From the NCBI GenBank assembly GCA_965267535.1, contig OZ254082.1, forward strand, positions 248,001 through 312,000: a DNA stretch of 64,000 nucleotides, read 5' to 3'. Position 1 is the stretch's first letter; every line of letters begins with the position of its first letter. Both the position numbers and the translations under genes were made by a program. Below are positions 40,956 through 50,415 of the stretch, piece by piece. Origin of the DNA: CAXBNB01 sp965267535. Its GTDB lineage: Bacteria > Bacteroidota > Bacteroidia > Cytophagales > Cyclobacteriaceae. The notes under the pieces are model-generated. The model was given only the letters and a program-made list of their open reading frames with translations. It made no database searches and had not been told where the DNA came from.

Positions 40956-42674
40956 ATGAAAAGAATACTTAATGTATATAAAACAATAGTTCTTGCGTTT
41001 GGTTTTGTGATGATGTTAGGATGCTCGGACAGCTATGTAGATCTGGTTCCACAGGGAAGCCTGAACATCGATGTACTAAACAATAAAGAAGGGTTGGATG
41101 CTTTGCTTTTGGCAGGGTACTCAGCAATGGACGGCCATACAGCTGGGGTTACCAATTTGGGTTGGCAAAACGATCATACAAATTGGCTATATGGAGAGAT
41201 AATCTCTGATAATGCCCTAAAAGGGTCTTCTATAGGTGATCAACCTGAGATGAATCTAATAGAAGAAGGCCGAATTTCGGCTTCAAGCCCATACATGCCA
41301 GCGTTGTGGGGTTCTGTATACGAAGGTGTCACTAGGGCCAATGGGGTACTTCAAATACTAGTCAATACGGAAGGCTTAAGTGATGAGGATAGAAACAGAA
41401 TAGAAGGAGAAGCACTTTTCCTTAGAGCACATTTTTATCACTACGGAAGAAGGTATTTTGATAAGATACCTTATTTTGACGAAACAGCTACAGAATTCAA
41501 ATTACCCAACGATAGGGACATATTTTCAGATATTGAAGCAGATTACAAGCGGGCTATTGATCTGTTGCCGATTGAACCCACAGACGTGGGACGAGCACAT
41601 AAATCAGCGGCACAAGCATCTTTAGCAAAACTATACATGGATGCCGGGAGATTTTCGGATGCCAAACCATTACTAGATGCTATTATCAATAGCGGGCGTT
41701 ACATTTTATTTGATAACTACAACGATAATTTTATCGGCACCAATGAAAATGTAACTACCGGAACGGAGTTTATTTTTCAAATTCAGTCGATTGGTAGGGA
41801 AGGAATTCTCAATGGAAGACTCGTAAATGGTATTGCTCAGTTACATGGGTGTTGTGGTTTTTTACAACCCTCCCAAAATCTGGTTAACGCACATAAAACA
41901 GATGCAAATGGGTTGCCTATGTTGGATACTTTTAATGACGTGGATTTGGCAAACGATCAGGGAATTGCAACCACATCTCCCTTTACGCCTGCCACAGATA
42001 ACCTGGATCCAAGGCTGGATTATACAGTGGCCAGGAGGGGTATTCCTTTCATTGACTATGAGATCGATATTCTGGATCCCGGGCCCGGAGGTGACCTGCG
42101 GTTGTTCCCCGGTCAGGAGTATATTGTAGATCAGGTAACCTATGGTCCTTATCGAGCAAAAAAATTTCAACCTACGAGTGCTGATGTTAAAGCAGGGGGT
42201 TCTTGGCTGGGTGTTTCTAATATCAACTACAGTATTCATAGGTATGCAGATATTTTGCTTCTTAGGGCTGAAGTAGCTGTGGAGGAGAATGATTTGCCTA
42301 CTGCACTTGACCTGGTAAACCAGGTGAGAAACCGAGTCAAAAACGGAGAAAAAGTGACTTTTGCGGATGGTTCTGAAGCAGCTAACTACGTAGTGGAACC
42401 CTACCCTTCTTTTCCGGATCAGGACTATGCCAGAAAGGCTGTAAGAATGGAAAGGAGACTAGAACTAGCTTTGGAAGGTAGTAGGTGGTATGATTTGGTA
42501 CGCTGGGGAATTGCTGAGACCACCATTAAGGAATATTACAGGACAGAAGGACGCCCCTTGCTAACCGCTAATGGGAAATTTACTTCTGATTTCATGCCTA
42601 TTCCTGAAAGTCAGATTGACTTGACTCGTGATGAGAACGGAAATCCAACGTTGACACAGAACACTGGATATTAA
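40956..42674 (+). CDS. SusD/RagB-family lipoprotein, module 1
   Basis: A 572-residue outer-membrane lipoprotein. Lipobox LGCS with Cys at about 23; SusD fold with TPR-like helices (GEALFLRAHFYHYGRRYFDKIPYF, AAQASLAKLYMDAGRFSDAKPLLDAII) and the C-terminal signature (RMERRLELALEGSRWYDLVRWG). It forms the mobile lid over the SusC barrel and binds ligand at the cell surface. It starts 20 bases after susC. A terminator at 42714 closes the pair. Confidence 0.96.
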   Translation: MKRILNVYKTIVLAFGFVMMLGCSDSYVDLVPQGSLNIDVLNNKEGLDALLLAGYSAMDGHTAGVTNLGWQNDHTNWLYGEIISDNALKGSSIGDQPEMNLIEEGRISASSPYMPALWGSVYEGVTRANGVLQILVNTEGLSDEDRNRIEGEALFLRAHFYHYGRRYFDKIPYFDETATEFKLPNDRDIFSDIEADYKRAIDLLPIEPTDVGRAHKSAAQASLAKLYMDAGRFSDAKPLLDAIINSGRYILFDNYNDNFIGTNENVTTGTEFIFQIQSIGREGILNGRLVNGIAQLHGCCGFLQPSQNLVNAHKTDANGLPMLDTFNDVDLANDQGIATTSPFTPATDNLDPRLDYTVARRGIPFIDYEIDILDPGPGGDLRLFPGQEYIVDQVTYGPYRAKKFQPTSADVKAGGSWLGVSNINYSIHRYADILLLRAEVAVEENDLPTALDLVNQVRNRVKNGEKVTFADGSEAANYVVEPYPSFPDQDYARKAVRMERRLELALEGSRWYDLVRWGIAETTIKEYYRTEGRPLLTANGKFTSDFMPIPESQIDLTRDENGNPTLTQNTGY

Positions 42675-42713
42675 GGGTTGAATATTCTCACTGTTCAGCT
42701 TAATAAATACAGC

Positions 42714-42751
42714 AGGAGATAGCATTTATAGGGTGCTATCTCCTTTCTTTC
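42714..42751 (+). terminator. terminator after susD, module 1
   Basis: AGGAGATAGCA (42714-42724) and TGCTATCTCCT (42734-42744) are exact reverse complements, followed by TTCTTTCC. The next gene starts 46 bases on, so partial readthrough may couple it to the module. Confidence 0.8.
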
Positions 42752-42796
42752 CTACTAAGGGAACATTTTAATTCTTAAAACCGGACTTGGGAAGTT

Positions 42797-45700
42797 ATGG
42801 GTTTAGAAAAAAAAATAATAGAGTTTCTTTCTTGGTTTAGTGTATGTCTGTTCTTGCTTGTAGGGTGCAACGATACAAGAAAAAGCGACACTCTTTTTAT
42901 CTTAAAAGAAGCATCCCAAACGGGATTAGAATTTCAGAATAACCTTGATGAGAGTGCCGAATTCAATATACTCAACTATGTATACTATTACAATGGAGGG
43001 GGTGTTGGGGTCGGTGACTTCAATCGGGATGGGTTAGAAGATATCTATTTGATTTCCAATTTGGAAGCTAATCGTTTATTCATTAACACAGGAAAGCTTA
43101 CATTCAAGGACATAACCACAGAGGCGGGAGTATCTGGTAGATTTCATTGGTCTACAGGAGTAAGTGTTGTCGATGTAAATGGAGACGGTTGGTTGGATAT
43201 CTATGTGTGTGGCCTGGGGAGCTTTGGTACTTCCAAAGAGACTAATGAGTTATTCATTAACAATGGGATTTCTGAAAAAACCGGTGAAGTTTCCTTCACA
43301 GAATCGGCTGCTGACTATGGCCTAAATGTATCTGCATACTCTACGCAGGCAACCTTTTTTGATTATGATAATGATGGAGACTTGGATATGTACCTGCTTA
43401 ACCATTCGCTTCATTCAGTAAATTCTTATGCCCCAAGGGCTGTCATGATGCAGCGCCACCATCAGGAGATGGGGGATAAATTATTTAGGCATGACATCAA
43501 CAATGGCGAACATAGGTTTGTAGAAATTACACAAACTTCTGGTATTGTAAGTACTCCGGTAGGTTTTGGGTTGGGTGTAGGGTGTGCAGATTTCAATCAG
43601 GATGGATGGACAGATATTTATGTATCCAATGATTTTCATGAAAATGATTACCTTCTAATCAACCAAAAAGGTCAAGGTTTTGTGGATCAACTGGAAGAGC
43701 AGATTGGGCATACCAGTAAATATTCGATGGGTAATGATTTGGCAGATTTTAATAATGACGGTCTTGTTGATATTGTAACTCTGGATATGCTTCCGCATCA
43801 ACCTGAAGTATTACAAAAATCGATGGCAGAGGATCATTATGCTTTGAGACAAGTCATTTCGAAAAATGGGTATCACCCCCAATTATCCAGGAATACACTA
43901 CAACTTAATAAAGGAGGCAGATTCTCAGAAATAGCACCGCTGGCAGGAATAGAGGCAAGCGACTGGAGTTGGGCACCTTTGTTTGCAGATTTGGACAATG
44001 ATGGAAATAAAGACCTATACATTACCAATGGAATCTATAGAAGACCCAATGACCTTGATTACCTCAACTACACATCTCAAAACGCTATAAAGTCGGTTAT
44101 TGGGTTGAAAATGGAGGAAATTAGTAGCAAGCTTATTCAGGCTATGCCTCAGAATCCAATTTCAAACTTTGCTTTCCGGAATAACGGTGATTTAACTTTT
44201 ACAGACAACACCAGAAACTGGGGATTGGATGTTTTGTCACACTCTAACGGGGCGGTATACTGCGATTTTGACAATGATGGAGATTTAGATCTGGTTATTA
44301 ACAATATCAATGAAAAAGTAATGCTGTTTGAAAACAGGGCCAGTACTAAAAACAACTATCTTCAGGTACAGCTTCAGGGGCCTCAATACAATCGAACAGG
44401 CGTAGGGGCCAAAGTTTTGATAAAACATCAGGGACAAACTTATTATCAGGAACAAAATCCGGCACGAGGATTTATGTCATCAGTGAGTCATACAATTCAT
44501 ACCGGATTGAAAGAAAATACCAGTATAGATTCATTGTACGTAATATGGCCAGGAGGACGCTATCAGCTGCTTAAAGATGTATTAGCCAATCAAAGAATCA
44601 TGGTCAATTATCAAAATGCATCGGGTGACTTTTATTCAAAAGAAGCTAGTAAATCAGCGTACCCTTTGTTTAAAACTAGGGAAGAGTCAATGATATCTTA
44701 CAAGCACTCGGAAAATGAATTTCATGATGTATATCGAGAATACCTCATACCTCGGTTAGTTTCTACAGAAGGACCGGGTATGGCCATAGGAGACGTAAAC
44801 AACGATGGATTGGGCGACTTGTTTTTTACCAATGCACAGGGTAAACCGGCCAAAATGCTCTTACAGCAAACAGATGGTAAGTTTATCACCATCAATGATG
44901 AACTATTCAAGCAGGATAGTATCTACGAGGGGGTAGATGCGAGCTTTTTTGATGTAGATGGTGATAATGACCAGGATCTGATGGTAATATCGGCAGGAAA
45001 CGACTATCGGAATGGGCATGATTACCTTAGAGATCGTGTCTATATCAACGAGGGTTCAGGAATTTTTCGTGAAAATAAAGAAGCATTGCCAAAACTATAC
45101 TTTAATGGGTCTTGTGCAAGACCGGCTGATTATGATCAGGATGGCGATGTAGATGTTTTTATTGGGGGACGTGTTATTCCAGGTAAATATGGTTTATCGA
45201 CTGAGAGTTACTTATTGATGAATGATGGTAGTGGTGTTTTCAAGCAGGACAAGGGGTTTAAGTATGAAGGTATGGTTACTGATGCTGTGTGGGCAGATGT
45301 AGATAGCAATGGATGGAAAGACCTTATAGTTGTGGGAGAATGGATGTCTATAGAGATTTTTCTAAATAATGACGGTCGACTTTTGCGTAGCGCAGAGTTA
45401 CTACCAACAAATTTGTCCGGTTGGTGGAACTGCGTGATGGCCGAAGATATGGATAATGATGGCGATGTGGATTTGGTGGTTGGTAATGTAGGGTTGAACA
45501 CAAAACTGAAAGCGTCAGAAGCAAAGCCTGTCAAGTTGTATGTTAGTGATTTTGACAGCAATGGAAGTATCGACCCGGTGATGACTTACTTTGTACAAGA
45601 GGAAGAATATCCATTTGCCACCAAAGATGTTCTCAGCAAACAAATGATCTTCTTAAAAAAGAAGTTTACGACTTATGCTTCCTTTTCTGGGATTACCATA

Positions 45701-46138
45701 GATAAAACCTTGAATTCAGTGCAATTGAGCGATGCAGCCGTCAGAGAGGCCACAGAGTTCAGGTCACTATATTTAGAAAATAATGGGAAAGGAGAGTTCA
45801 GCTCGCATCCTCTTCCTGCAGAAGCAAATTTCGCACCTATCATGAGTCTAGCTTCTGTTGATATTGATAAGGATGGACTGATGGATATAGTAGCTGGCGG
45901 TAACTTTTATGGACTCACTCCTGGTATGGGCAGGCAGGACGCAAGCCATGGTTTACTGCTACGTAATACAGGAAACGGGCAGTTTGCCCCAGTGAAACAT
46001 ACCCAAAGTGGCATAAACATCATTGGCCAGGTCAGGAAAATAGACTGGTTAAAATTACATGATGGCCAGTCGGTATTAGTAGTAGCAAGAAATAACGATT
46101 CTCCGATTGTATTGCAACCGATCTTAACGGCTTATTAA
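42797..46138 (+). CDS. CRTAC1-like FG-GAP/UnbV lipoprotein
   Basis: An 1113-residue surface-type lipoprotein (lipobox LVGC, Cys at about 24). It has many FG-GAP loops of the form DxNxDGxxDI (for example DFNRDGLEDI, DVNGDGWLDI, DYDNDGDLDM, DLDNDGNKDL, DMDNDGDVDL), and an ASPIC/UnbV domain at about 520-600 (NYLQVQLQGPQYNRTGVGAKV, and WPGGRYQLL). A second propeller follows to the end. Proteins like this often sit with SusCD pairs and may bind or shape glycans; no catalytic residue set is known. A truncated copy of its C-terminal end is at 47857-48393. Confidence 0.88.
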   Translation: MGLEKKIIEFLSWFSVCLFLLVGCNDTRKSDTLFILKEASQTGLEFQNNLDESAEFNILNYVYYYNGGGVGVGDFNRDGLEDIYLISNLEANRLFINTGKLTFKDITTEAGVSGRFHWSTGVSVVDVNGDGWLDIYVCGLGSFGTSKETNELFINNGISEKTGEVSFTESAADYGLNVSAYSTQATFFDYDNDGDLDMYLLNHSLHSVNSYAPRAVMMQRHHQEMGDKLFRHDINNGEHRFVEITQTSGIVSTPVGFGLGVGCADFNQDGWTDIYVSNDFHENDYLLINQKGQGFVDQLEEQIGHTSKYSMGNDLADFNNDGLVDIVTLDMLPHQPEVLQKSMAEDHYALRQVISKNGYHPQLSRNTLQLNKGGRFSEIAPLAGIEASDWSWAPLFADLDNDGNKDLYITNGIYRRPNDLDYLNYTSQNAIKSVIGLKMEEISSKLIQAMPQNPISNFAFRNNGDLTFTDNTRNWGLDVLSHSNGAVYCDFDNDGDLDLVINNINEKVMLFENRASTKNNYLQVQLQGPQYNRTGVGAKVLIKHQGQTYYQEQNPARGFMSSVSHTIHTGLKENTSIDSLYVIWPGGRYQLLKDVLANQRIMVNYQNASGDFYSKEASKSAYPLFKTREESMISYKHSENEFHDVYREYLIPRLVSTEGPGMAIGDVNNDGLGDLFFTNAQGKPAKMLLQQTDGKFITINDELFKQDSIYEGVDASFFDVDGDNDQDLMVISAGNDYRNGHDYLRDRVYINEGSGIFRENKEALPKLYFNGSCARPADYDQDGDVDVFIGGRVIPGKYGLSTESYLLMNDGSGVFKQDKGFKYEGMVTDAVWADVDSNGWKDLIVVGEWMSIEIFLNNDGRLLRSAELLPTNLSGWWNCVMAEDMDNDGDVDLVVGNVGLNTKLKASEAKPVKLYVSDFDSNGSIDPVMTYFVQEEEYPFATKDVLSKQMIFLKKKFTTYASFSGITIDKTLNSVQLSDAAVREATEFRSLYLENNGKGEFSSHPLPAEANFAPIMSLASVDIDKDGLMDIVAGGNFYGLTPGMGRQDASHGLLLRNTGNGQFAPVKHTQSGINIIGQVRKIDWLKLHDGQSVLVVARNNDSPIVLQPILTAY

Positions 46139-46156
46139 AAAATAAGAGCAATTACT

Positions 46157-46333
46157 ATGTTGTTTGATGACTTGGAAATGCAGTGTGGCACAGAGGAAAA
46201 CTGTGTTAGTATATTTCAAGTATGTGACTTGCAGGTTGAGCTTGAGCTAGCTAAAACGGATAAGGCATTTAAGTTGGAGGTGGTTTGGTCGAATGTGGAT
46301 CTCAGCACAGAAGTTTTAAAGACATATCAGTAA
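46157..46333 (+). CDS. possible 58-residue ORF of unknown function
   Basis: The gap 46139-46444 (306 bases) has one ATG-started frame of 58 codons (MLFDDLEMQCGTEENC..., ending TEVLKTYQ). It is acidic, has three Cys, no signal peptide and no family I recognise. The frame could be chance or a remnant of a lost gene between the FG-GAP protein and the GH172 enzyme. The rest of the gap is AT-rich; an AAACGA-type run (46425-46441) lies just before the next start. Confidence 0.2.
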   Translation: MLFDDLEMQCGTEENCVSIFQVCDLQVELELAKTDKAFKLEVVWSNVDLSTEVLKTYQ

Positions 46334-46444
46334 ACATAAGGTGAAGGATAAGATACGCTAGATTTTCATTTAATCGGCTATGAAAAATCACACTCAAGAG
46401 CTTCATCACGAATAAATAATAGAATAAACGAAAAAAACGATATT

Positions 46445-47791
46445 ATGAAACAGTTGAAAATAGAAAAGAACAACCTCATTTTAACCATCCTCTTTTTGGT
46501 GTCCTGCATTAGTCAGTTGGATGCTCAAAAGCTGCCTCAACAAGGGCAAAACCTTTATTCAAAGCCTTTACCTTCTACAATGACCAAGTGGTTTAGTGCC
46601 GAAAACCCTACAGGAGAAAAAGGAAAAGCAGGACTTACTAATAAGGGAGCTAAAGGAACCGCTTTTTACATCGTTCAACCCGGCGAAACTCAGAGCCTTA
46701 TGGAGATAGAGGGTGCTGGCATTATAGAGCGTATGTGGATGAGTGGTACCATAGCTACAGTAGAAGAGCAAAGGAGAGGCGTTGTTATCAATATGTATTG
46801 GGATGGTTCAGATAAGCCTGCAGTGTCTGCTCCAATTGGAGATTTTTTTGGTAATGCTCTGGGTATAATGAGACCTTTCGATAGCGAATTGTTTTCAAAC
46901 CCTGAGGGGCGTTCGTTTAATTTTACCATTCCTATGCCTTATCGTAAAGGTGCTAAAGTAGAGATTGTAAATGAATCGTCTACACAGGTGCTGTTTTGGT
47001 ACGATATCAATGTTCAGCAAATGGCCAGTGTTCCTGATGATGCTATGTATTTTCATTCCCATTGGAGAAGGGAATTTGAAACAGAATTGGGTGTAGATTT
47101 TCAGATTCTTCCTAAAGTAGAAGGTACAGGCAGGTTTTTGGGAACTCATGTCGGTGTGATTGGAGATCAAAAATACCTGGGTACTTGGTTTGGCGAAGGA
47201 GAAGTAAAGATTTTTTTAGATGGTGATACTCAGAACCCCACTTTGCAAGGAACGGGAACAGAAGATTATATTGGTACTGGTTGGGGGCAAGGCGTTTTTT
47301 ATGGTCAGCGTTTTGGTTCGTTAGTTTCAGATAAAAAGCTGGATATATATTCCTTTTATCGTTATCACACTGCCGATGCGGTCTTTTTCCAAAACGATTG
47401 TAAGGTAACCGTTCAACAAATGGGTAGCGCAAATCGAAAGCTTCTAAGACAAATGAAGGCAGAGGGAACTGAATTTTTGCCCGTTTGGCACTTGCAGACT
47501 CATGGGCAAAAAATTGGGGATGACGATGGAAAACCAATGGAGCATATCCACCTTTTGGATATGAAGAAAGCTCCAGACGTAGATAGCGATGATTTTTTGG
47601 CCGGCCTGCCCACCAATTACTATAGAAGGGATGATGTGTCAGCCACAAGCTATTTTTATCTGGATAGACCTGAAAATAACTTGCCAGCGCTTCAATCATT
47701 CGAAGAACGAATGAGGGATATGAAAATCAAAGTATGGGATCGCCTGAAAGTAAGAAAGGAGGGAGGAGAGTTTTTGCAGAACGAAGATTGA
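46445..47791 (+). CDS. DUF2961 / glycoside hydrolase family GH172 protein
   Basis: A 448-residue exported protein (signal peptide to about residue 27, LDAQ). The DUF2961 fold, now GH172, is clear: IEGAGIIERMWMSG (88-101), VVINMYWDGSDKPAVSAPIGDFFG, and WFGEGEVKIFLDGD followed by GTGTEDYIGTGWGQG. By family knowledge two Glu act in catalysis; candidates are Glu251 or Glu253 and Glu273. Characterised GH172 enzymes act on D-fructofuranose or D-arabinofuranose linkages; whether this one does is inference. It lies between the FG-GAP protein and its truncated copy and probably serves module 1. Confidence 0.9.
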   Translation: MKQLKIEKNNLILTILFLVSCISQLDAQKLPQQGQNLYSKPLPSTMTKWFSAENPTGEKGKAGLTNKGAKGTAFYIVQPGETQSLMEIEGAGIIERMWMSGTIATVEEQRRGVVINMYWDGSDKPAVSAPIGDFFGNALGIMRPFDSELFSNPEGRSFNFTIPMPYRKGAKVEIVNESSTQVLFWYDINVQQMASVPDDAMYFHSHWRREFETELGVDFQILPKVEGTGRFLGTHVGVIGDQKYLGTWFGEGEVKIFLDGDTQNPTLQGTGTEDYIGTGWGQGVFYGQRFGSLVSDKKLDIYSFYRYHTADAVFFQNDCKVTVQQMGSANRKLLRQMKAEGTEFLPVWHLQTHGQKIGDDDGKPMEHIHLLDMKKAPDVDSDDFLAGLPTNYYRRDDVSATSYFYLDRPENNLPALQSFEERMRDMKIKVWDRLKVRKEGGEFLQNED

Positions 47792-47856
47792 TTTTTTGGC
47801 TCTTGATTCTAGTTTTTGTTAAAGGATTTACCAATTCAGAGGAGTGATTACTGCTA

Positions 47857-48393
47857 TTGCCAATTTATTTCCTAAAAGAAAAAGTTAATGGAACAGGCTA
47901 TTTTAGTCTTGTCCCGTCTGATAAGTTGTACTGTGGTAAAGCAAAAACGCAAGTTATTTACCTAAGCAGGTATCACTTCTCAAAAGAATTAACAGAAGGC
48001 AACAAACTAGACAAAGCTACTCACTTTGCCACCAACTATATGGAAAACAAGGGCAATGGGCGGTTTATCATTACTTCTTTGCCAGTTGAAGCCCAGGTAT
48101 CTTCTGTGAATACCATCCTTATAGAGGACATGGATAAAGACTCCCACCTGGATATAGTTTTGGCTGGCAATATGTATGGAGTGGAGGTAGAAACTATTCG
48201 AAACGATGCATGTTACGGATTATTTTTAAAAGGAGATGGAAAAGGCAACTTCAAATCAGTGTCTGTGACTTCCAGCGGACTTTATGTGCCGGGCGATGTA
48301 AAAGCAGCTCAGAAAATGATTCTGGATGAAAAACGCTATATTATTTTTGCGCGAAACAGCGATCAGGTACACTTGGTCGAGGTAAAAGAGTAG
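47857..48393 (+). pseudogene. truncated C-terminal copy of the CRTAC1-like FG-GAP protein
   Basis: A 178-codon frame with no ATG start (only TTG at 47857) that matches the last part of the protein at 42797-46138: compare FATNYMENKGNGRFIITSLP with FRSLYLENNGKGEFSSHPLP, EDMDKDSHLDIVLAGNMYG with DIDKDGLMDIVAGGNFYG, and FARNSDQVHLVEV with VARNNDSPIVLQPI. The N-terminal 90% (signal, lipobox, UnbV domain) is absent. Hence this is a remnant of a second FG-GAP gene, probably once the tail of another module. It sits between the GH172 gene and the module 2 sigma gene. Confidence 0.75.
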
Positions 48394-48511
48394 AAATAAT
48401 TCTTTCCGAAATTTTTTTGGTGGTTGGCTGTAGGGAATGCAGGCTTTTTACCCGTCTTAGTAGGAAGTGGACTTGTGTCTGTACCATTCAGGCACACATA
48501 GCGTATAGGAT

Positions 48512-49117
48512 TTGCCTGAAAAGTACATACATATAGAAGGTATCGTAAAGAAGATACAAAAAGGAGATGAAAGGGCTTTCAGAGCTTTTTTTGAGATATA
48601 CTATCCCAAAATGCTTCATTTCTCTTTTACCATGATTCACAATAAGCTTTTTGCCGAGGAGATCGTTCAGGATGTATTTAGTCTTATCTGGAAAAACAAA
48701 AAACAGCTTAAAGGTGTCAGCAACATTGACGCATATCTGTACAAGTCCACCCGAAACAAAACCATAGACCATATCAGAAGTCATAAAAATGACATCACAA
48801 ATATAGCTCAGGACAATCTGGACTTATTTCAATCCTATGTGTTTACCAACACCAATCCCGAAAATGAGCTGGTGACCAAAGAACTGGCCCAAAAGCTAAA
48901 CGATGAAATATTGAACTTGCCCGAGAAAGCGCAACTGGTCTTTCGTATGATCAAAGAAGACGGCCTCTCCTACCAGCAAGTAGCAGAACTGCTAAACATA
49001 TCTACCAAAACTGTGGACAATCACCTAAGCAAATCCATAAAGCGAATACGGGAAGTAATAAAAGCCTATATGGACGAGGAAACAAGCGCAGGGTCACGTC
49101 TTCGAGTGGTCAAATAA
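48512..49117 (+). CDS. ECF RNA polymerase sigma factor, module 2
   Basis: About 200 residues. Region 2 at about 15-85 (GDERAFRAFFEIYYPKMLHFSFTMI, FAEEIVQDVFSLIWKNKKQL) and region 4 at about 125-180 (LPEKAQLVFRMIKEDGLSYQQVAELLNISTKTVDNHLSKSIKRI, in part). There is no ATG at the family's normal start; TTG at 48512 fits best, and the first in-frame ATG is already inside region 2 (residue 33). Partner FecR is 78 bases downstream. The stretch 48394-48511 holds nothing else recognised. Confidence 0.88.
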   Translation: MPEKYIHIEGIVKKIQKGDERAFRAFFEIYYPKMLHFSFTMIHNKLFAEEIVQDVFSLIWKNKKQLKGVSNIDAYLYKSTRNKTIDHIRSHKNDITNIAQDNLDLFQSYVFTNTNPENELVTKELAQKLNDEILNLPEKAQLVFRMIKEDGLSYQQVAELLNISTKTVDNHLSKSIKRIREVIKAYMDEETSAGSRLRVVK

Positions 49118-49195
49118 AAAAAATAGTAGGGGGAGTAGGGAGAATCGATAGAAACCTCGTCTCAGTAGGTAATGTGATAAATCCCTCCGAAGTAA

Positions 49196-50236
49196 ATGGA
49201 AGAATACGATAAAATAGAAAGACTAATTCACGCTCAACTGAGGGGAGATATCGAGGTGTGGGATTTAAATGAGCTTCTACAGTGGATTAACCAATCGCCC
49301 GAAAACAAAAAGCAGTACGAGCTGATCAAAGAATACTGGCAGCACAGTATGTGGCAGCCCTCTGTCAGCAGTACAGCATTGGATGAGGCCTACAAGCGGG
49401 TTTTAGGACAGGATTTTTCAGATCAAAAACAGGTCAACAATCAGTTTTTTTTGTCAACAAAGAAAAAACCATTGACCCGGTGGTGGTCTGTGGCAGCTGC
49501 TGTGGTAGCCGTGTTGTTACTTTCAGGGTTGGTGCTGAATCGGATAGTACCTTTCAACCAGCTATTATCTACACCGGACAATGGTTTTAAGCCCCTAGTC
49601 GTTAAAAAAAATCCGCTCACACAAAAATCAAACTTCAGATTGCCCGACGGATCGGAAGTCTGGTTGAATGCCGGCTCGGAGTTGAGTTATGAACAAAACT
49701 TTGAAGGAGAAACACGGCATGTGCATTTGAGTGGAGAAGGTTTTTTCTCAGTAAAAAAAGATGTAAACAAGCCTTTCATTGTAGAAACAGACGATTTTAC
49801 GGTGACGGCTTTGGGTACAGCGTTCAACATAAGGTCTTATAAAGAAGAAGACAAACACGCTGTGGCATTGCTCTCTGGTAAAGTGGAGGTTGACCCTACA
49901 AAAACCAACCATCAGCAAGTGGTACTGAATCCGGGTCAAGGTCTGGTGTTCGATACACAGCAGAAAGATTTTTCAGATTATGTTTTTGATCCCGAGGAAG
50001 TAACCGGGTGGAAAAACAGTGTCTTGGTATTTAGAGGAGATGACCTCAAGACCGTTATCAGTAAAATTAGAAATTGGTATGGTGTAGAGGTTACCGTCGA
50101 GGGTACACCCCCAGCTGATTTTATTGTTTCGGGCCGTTTTCATAACGAGTACCTGAGCAATGTGCTGCGAAATCTGCAATATGCCAGAGAATTTGAATAC
50201 GAAATCACAAACAAATCAGTGAAGATAAATTTTTAA
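49196..50236 (+). CDS. FecR-type anti-sigma factor, module 2
   Basis: A 346-residue membrane anti-sigma regulator. Cytoplasmic part to about 95, one membrane helix at about 99-121 (VAAAVVAVLLLSGLVL), FecR domain (NFRLPDGSEVWLNAGSEL, GEGFFSVKKDVNKPFIV, VTALGTAFNIRSY) and DUF4974 at about 265-345 (FRGDDLKTVISKIRNWYGVEV). Should control the sigma factor just upstream in response to the module 2 SusC. Confidence 0.93.
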   Translation: MEEYDKIERLIHAQLRGDIEVWDLNELLQWINQSPENKKQYELIKEYWQHSMWQPSVSSTALDEAYKRVLGQDFSDQKQVNNQFFLSTKKKPLTRWWSVAAAVVAVLLLSGLVLNRIVPFNQLLSTPDNGFKPLVVKKNPLTQKSNFRLPDGSEVWLNAGSELSYEQNFEGETRHVHLSGEGFFSVKKDVNKPFIVETDDFTVTALGTAFNIRSYKEEDKHAVALLSGKVEVDPTKTNHQQVVLNPGQGLVFDTQQKDFSDYVFDPEEVTGWKNSVLVFRGDDLKTVISKIRNWYGVEVTVEGTPPADFIVSGRFHNEYLSNVLRNLQYAREFEYEITNKSVKINF

Positions 50237-50295
50237 TAAAACAACCAGAAAATCTATGAACAGATAGCTAAAGCATAGACTATTAAGAAAAAAAA

Positions 50296-50380
50296 CCTGC
50301 GACACAAGGTGCCACAGGCAATGACATTTCTAAAGAAGAATCAAAATTTTGGCGAATTCGCATTCCTCATTAGAAAGTCA
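50296..50380 (+). promoter_or_regulatory. two-hairpin leader between fecR and susC, module 2
   Basis: Hairpin 1: CCTGCGACAC (50296-50305) with GTGCCACAGG (50309-50318), loop AAG, two mismatches. Hairpin 2: TGACATTTCTAA (50322-50333) with TTAGAAAGTCA (50370-50380), one bulge. Hairpin 2 ends 35 bases before the susC ATG. Hairpin 1 shares the core GACACAAGGTGCC with module 3 (GACAACAAGGTTGCC). Confidence 0.5.
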
Positions 50381-50415
50381 AAAAACAATTTGTTTAATAA
50401 AAAACATCCAAATTT

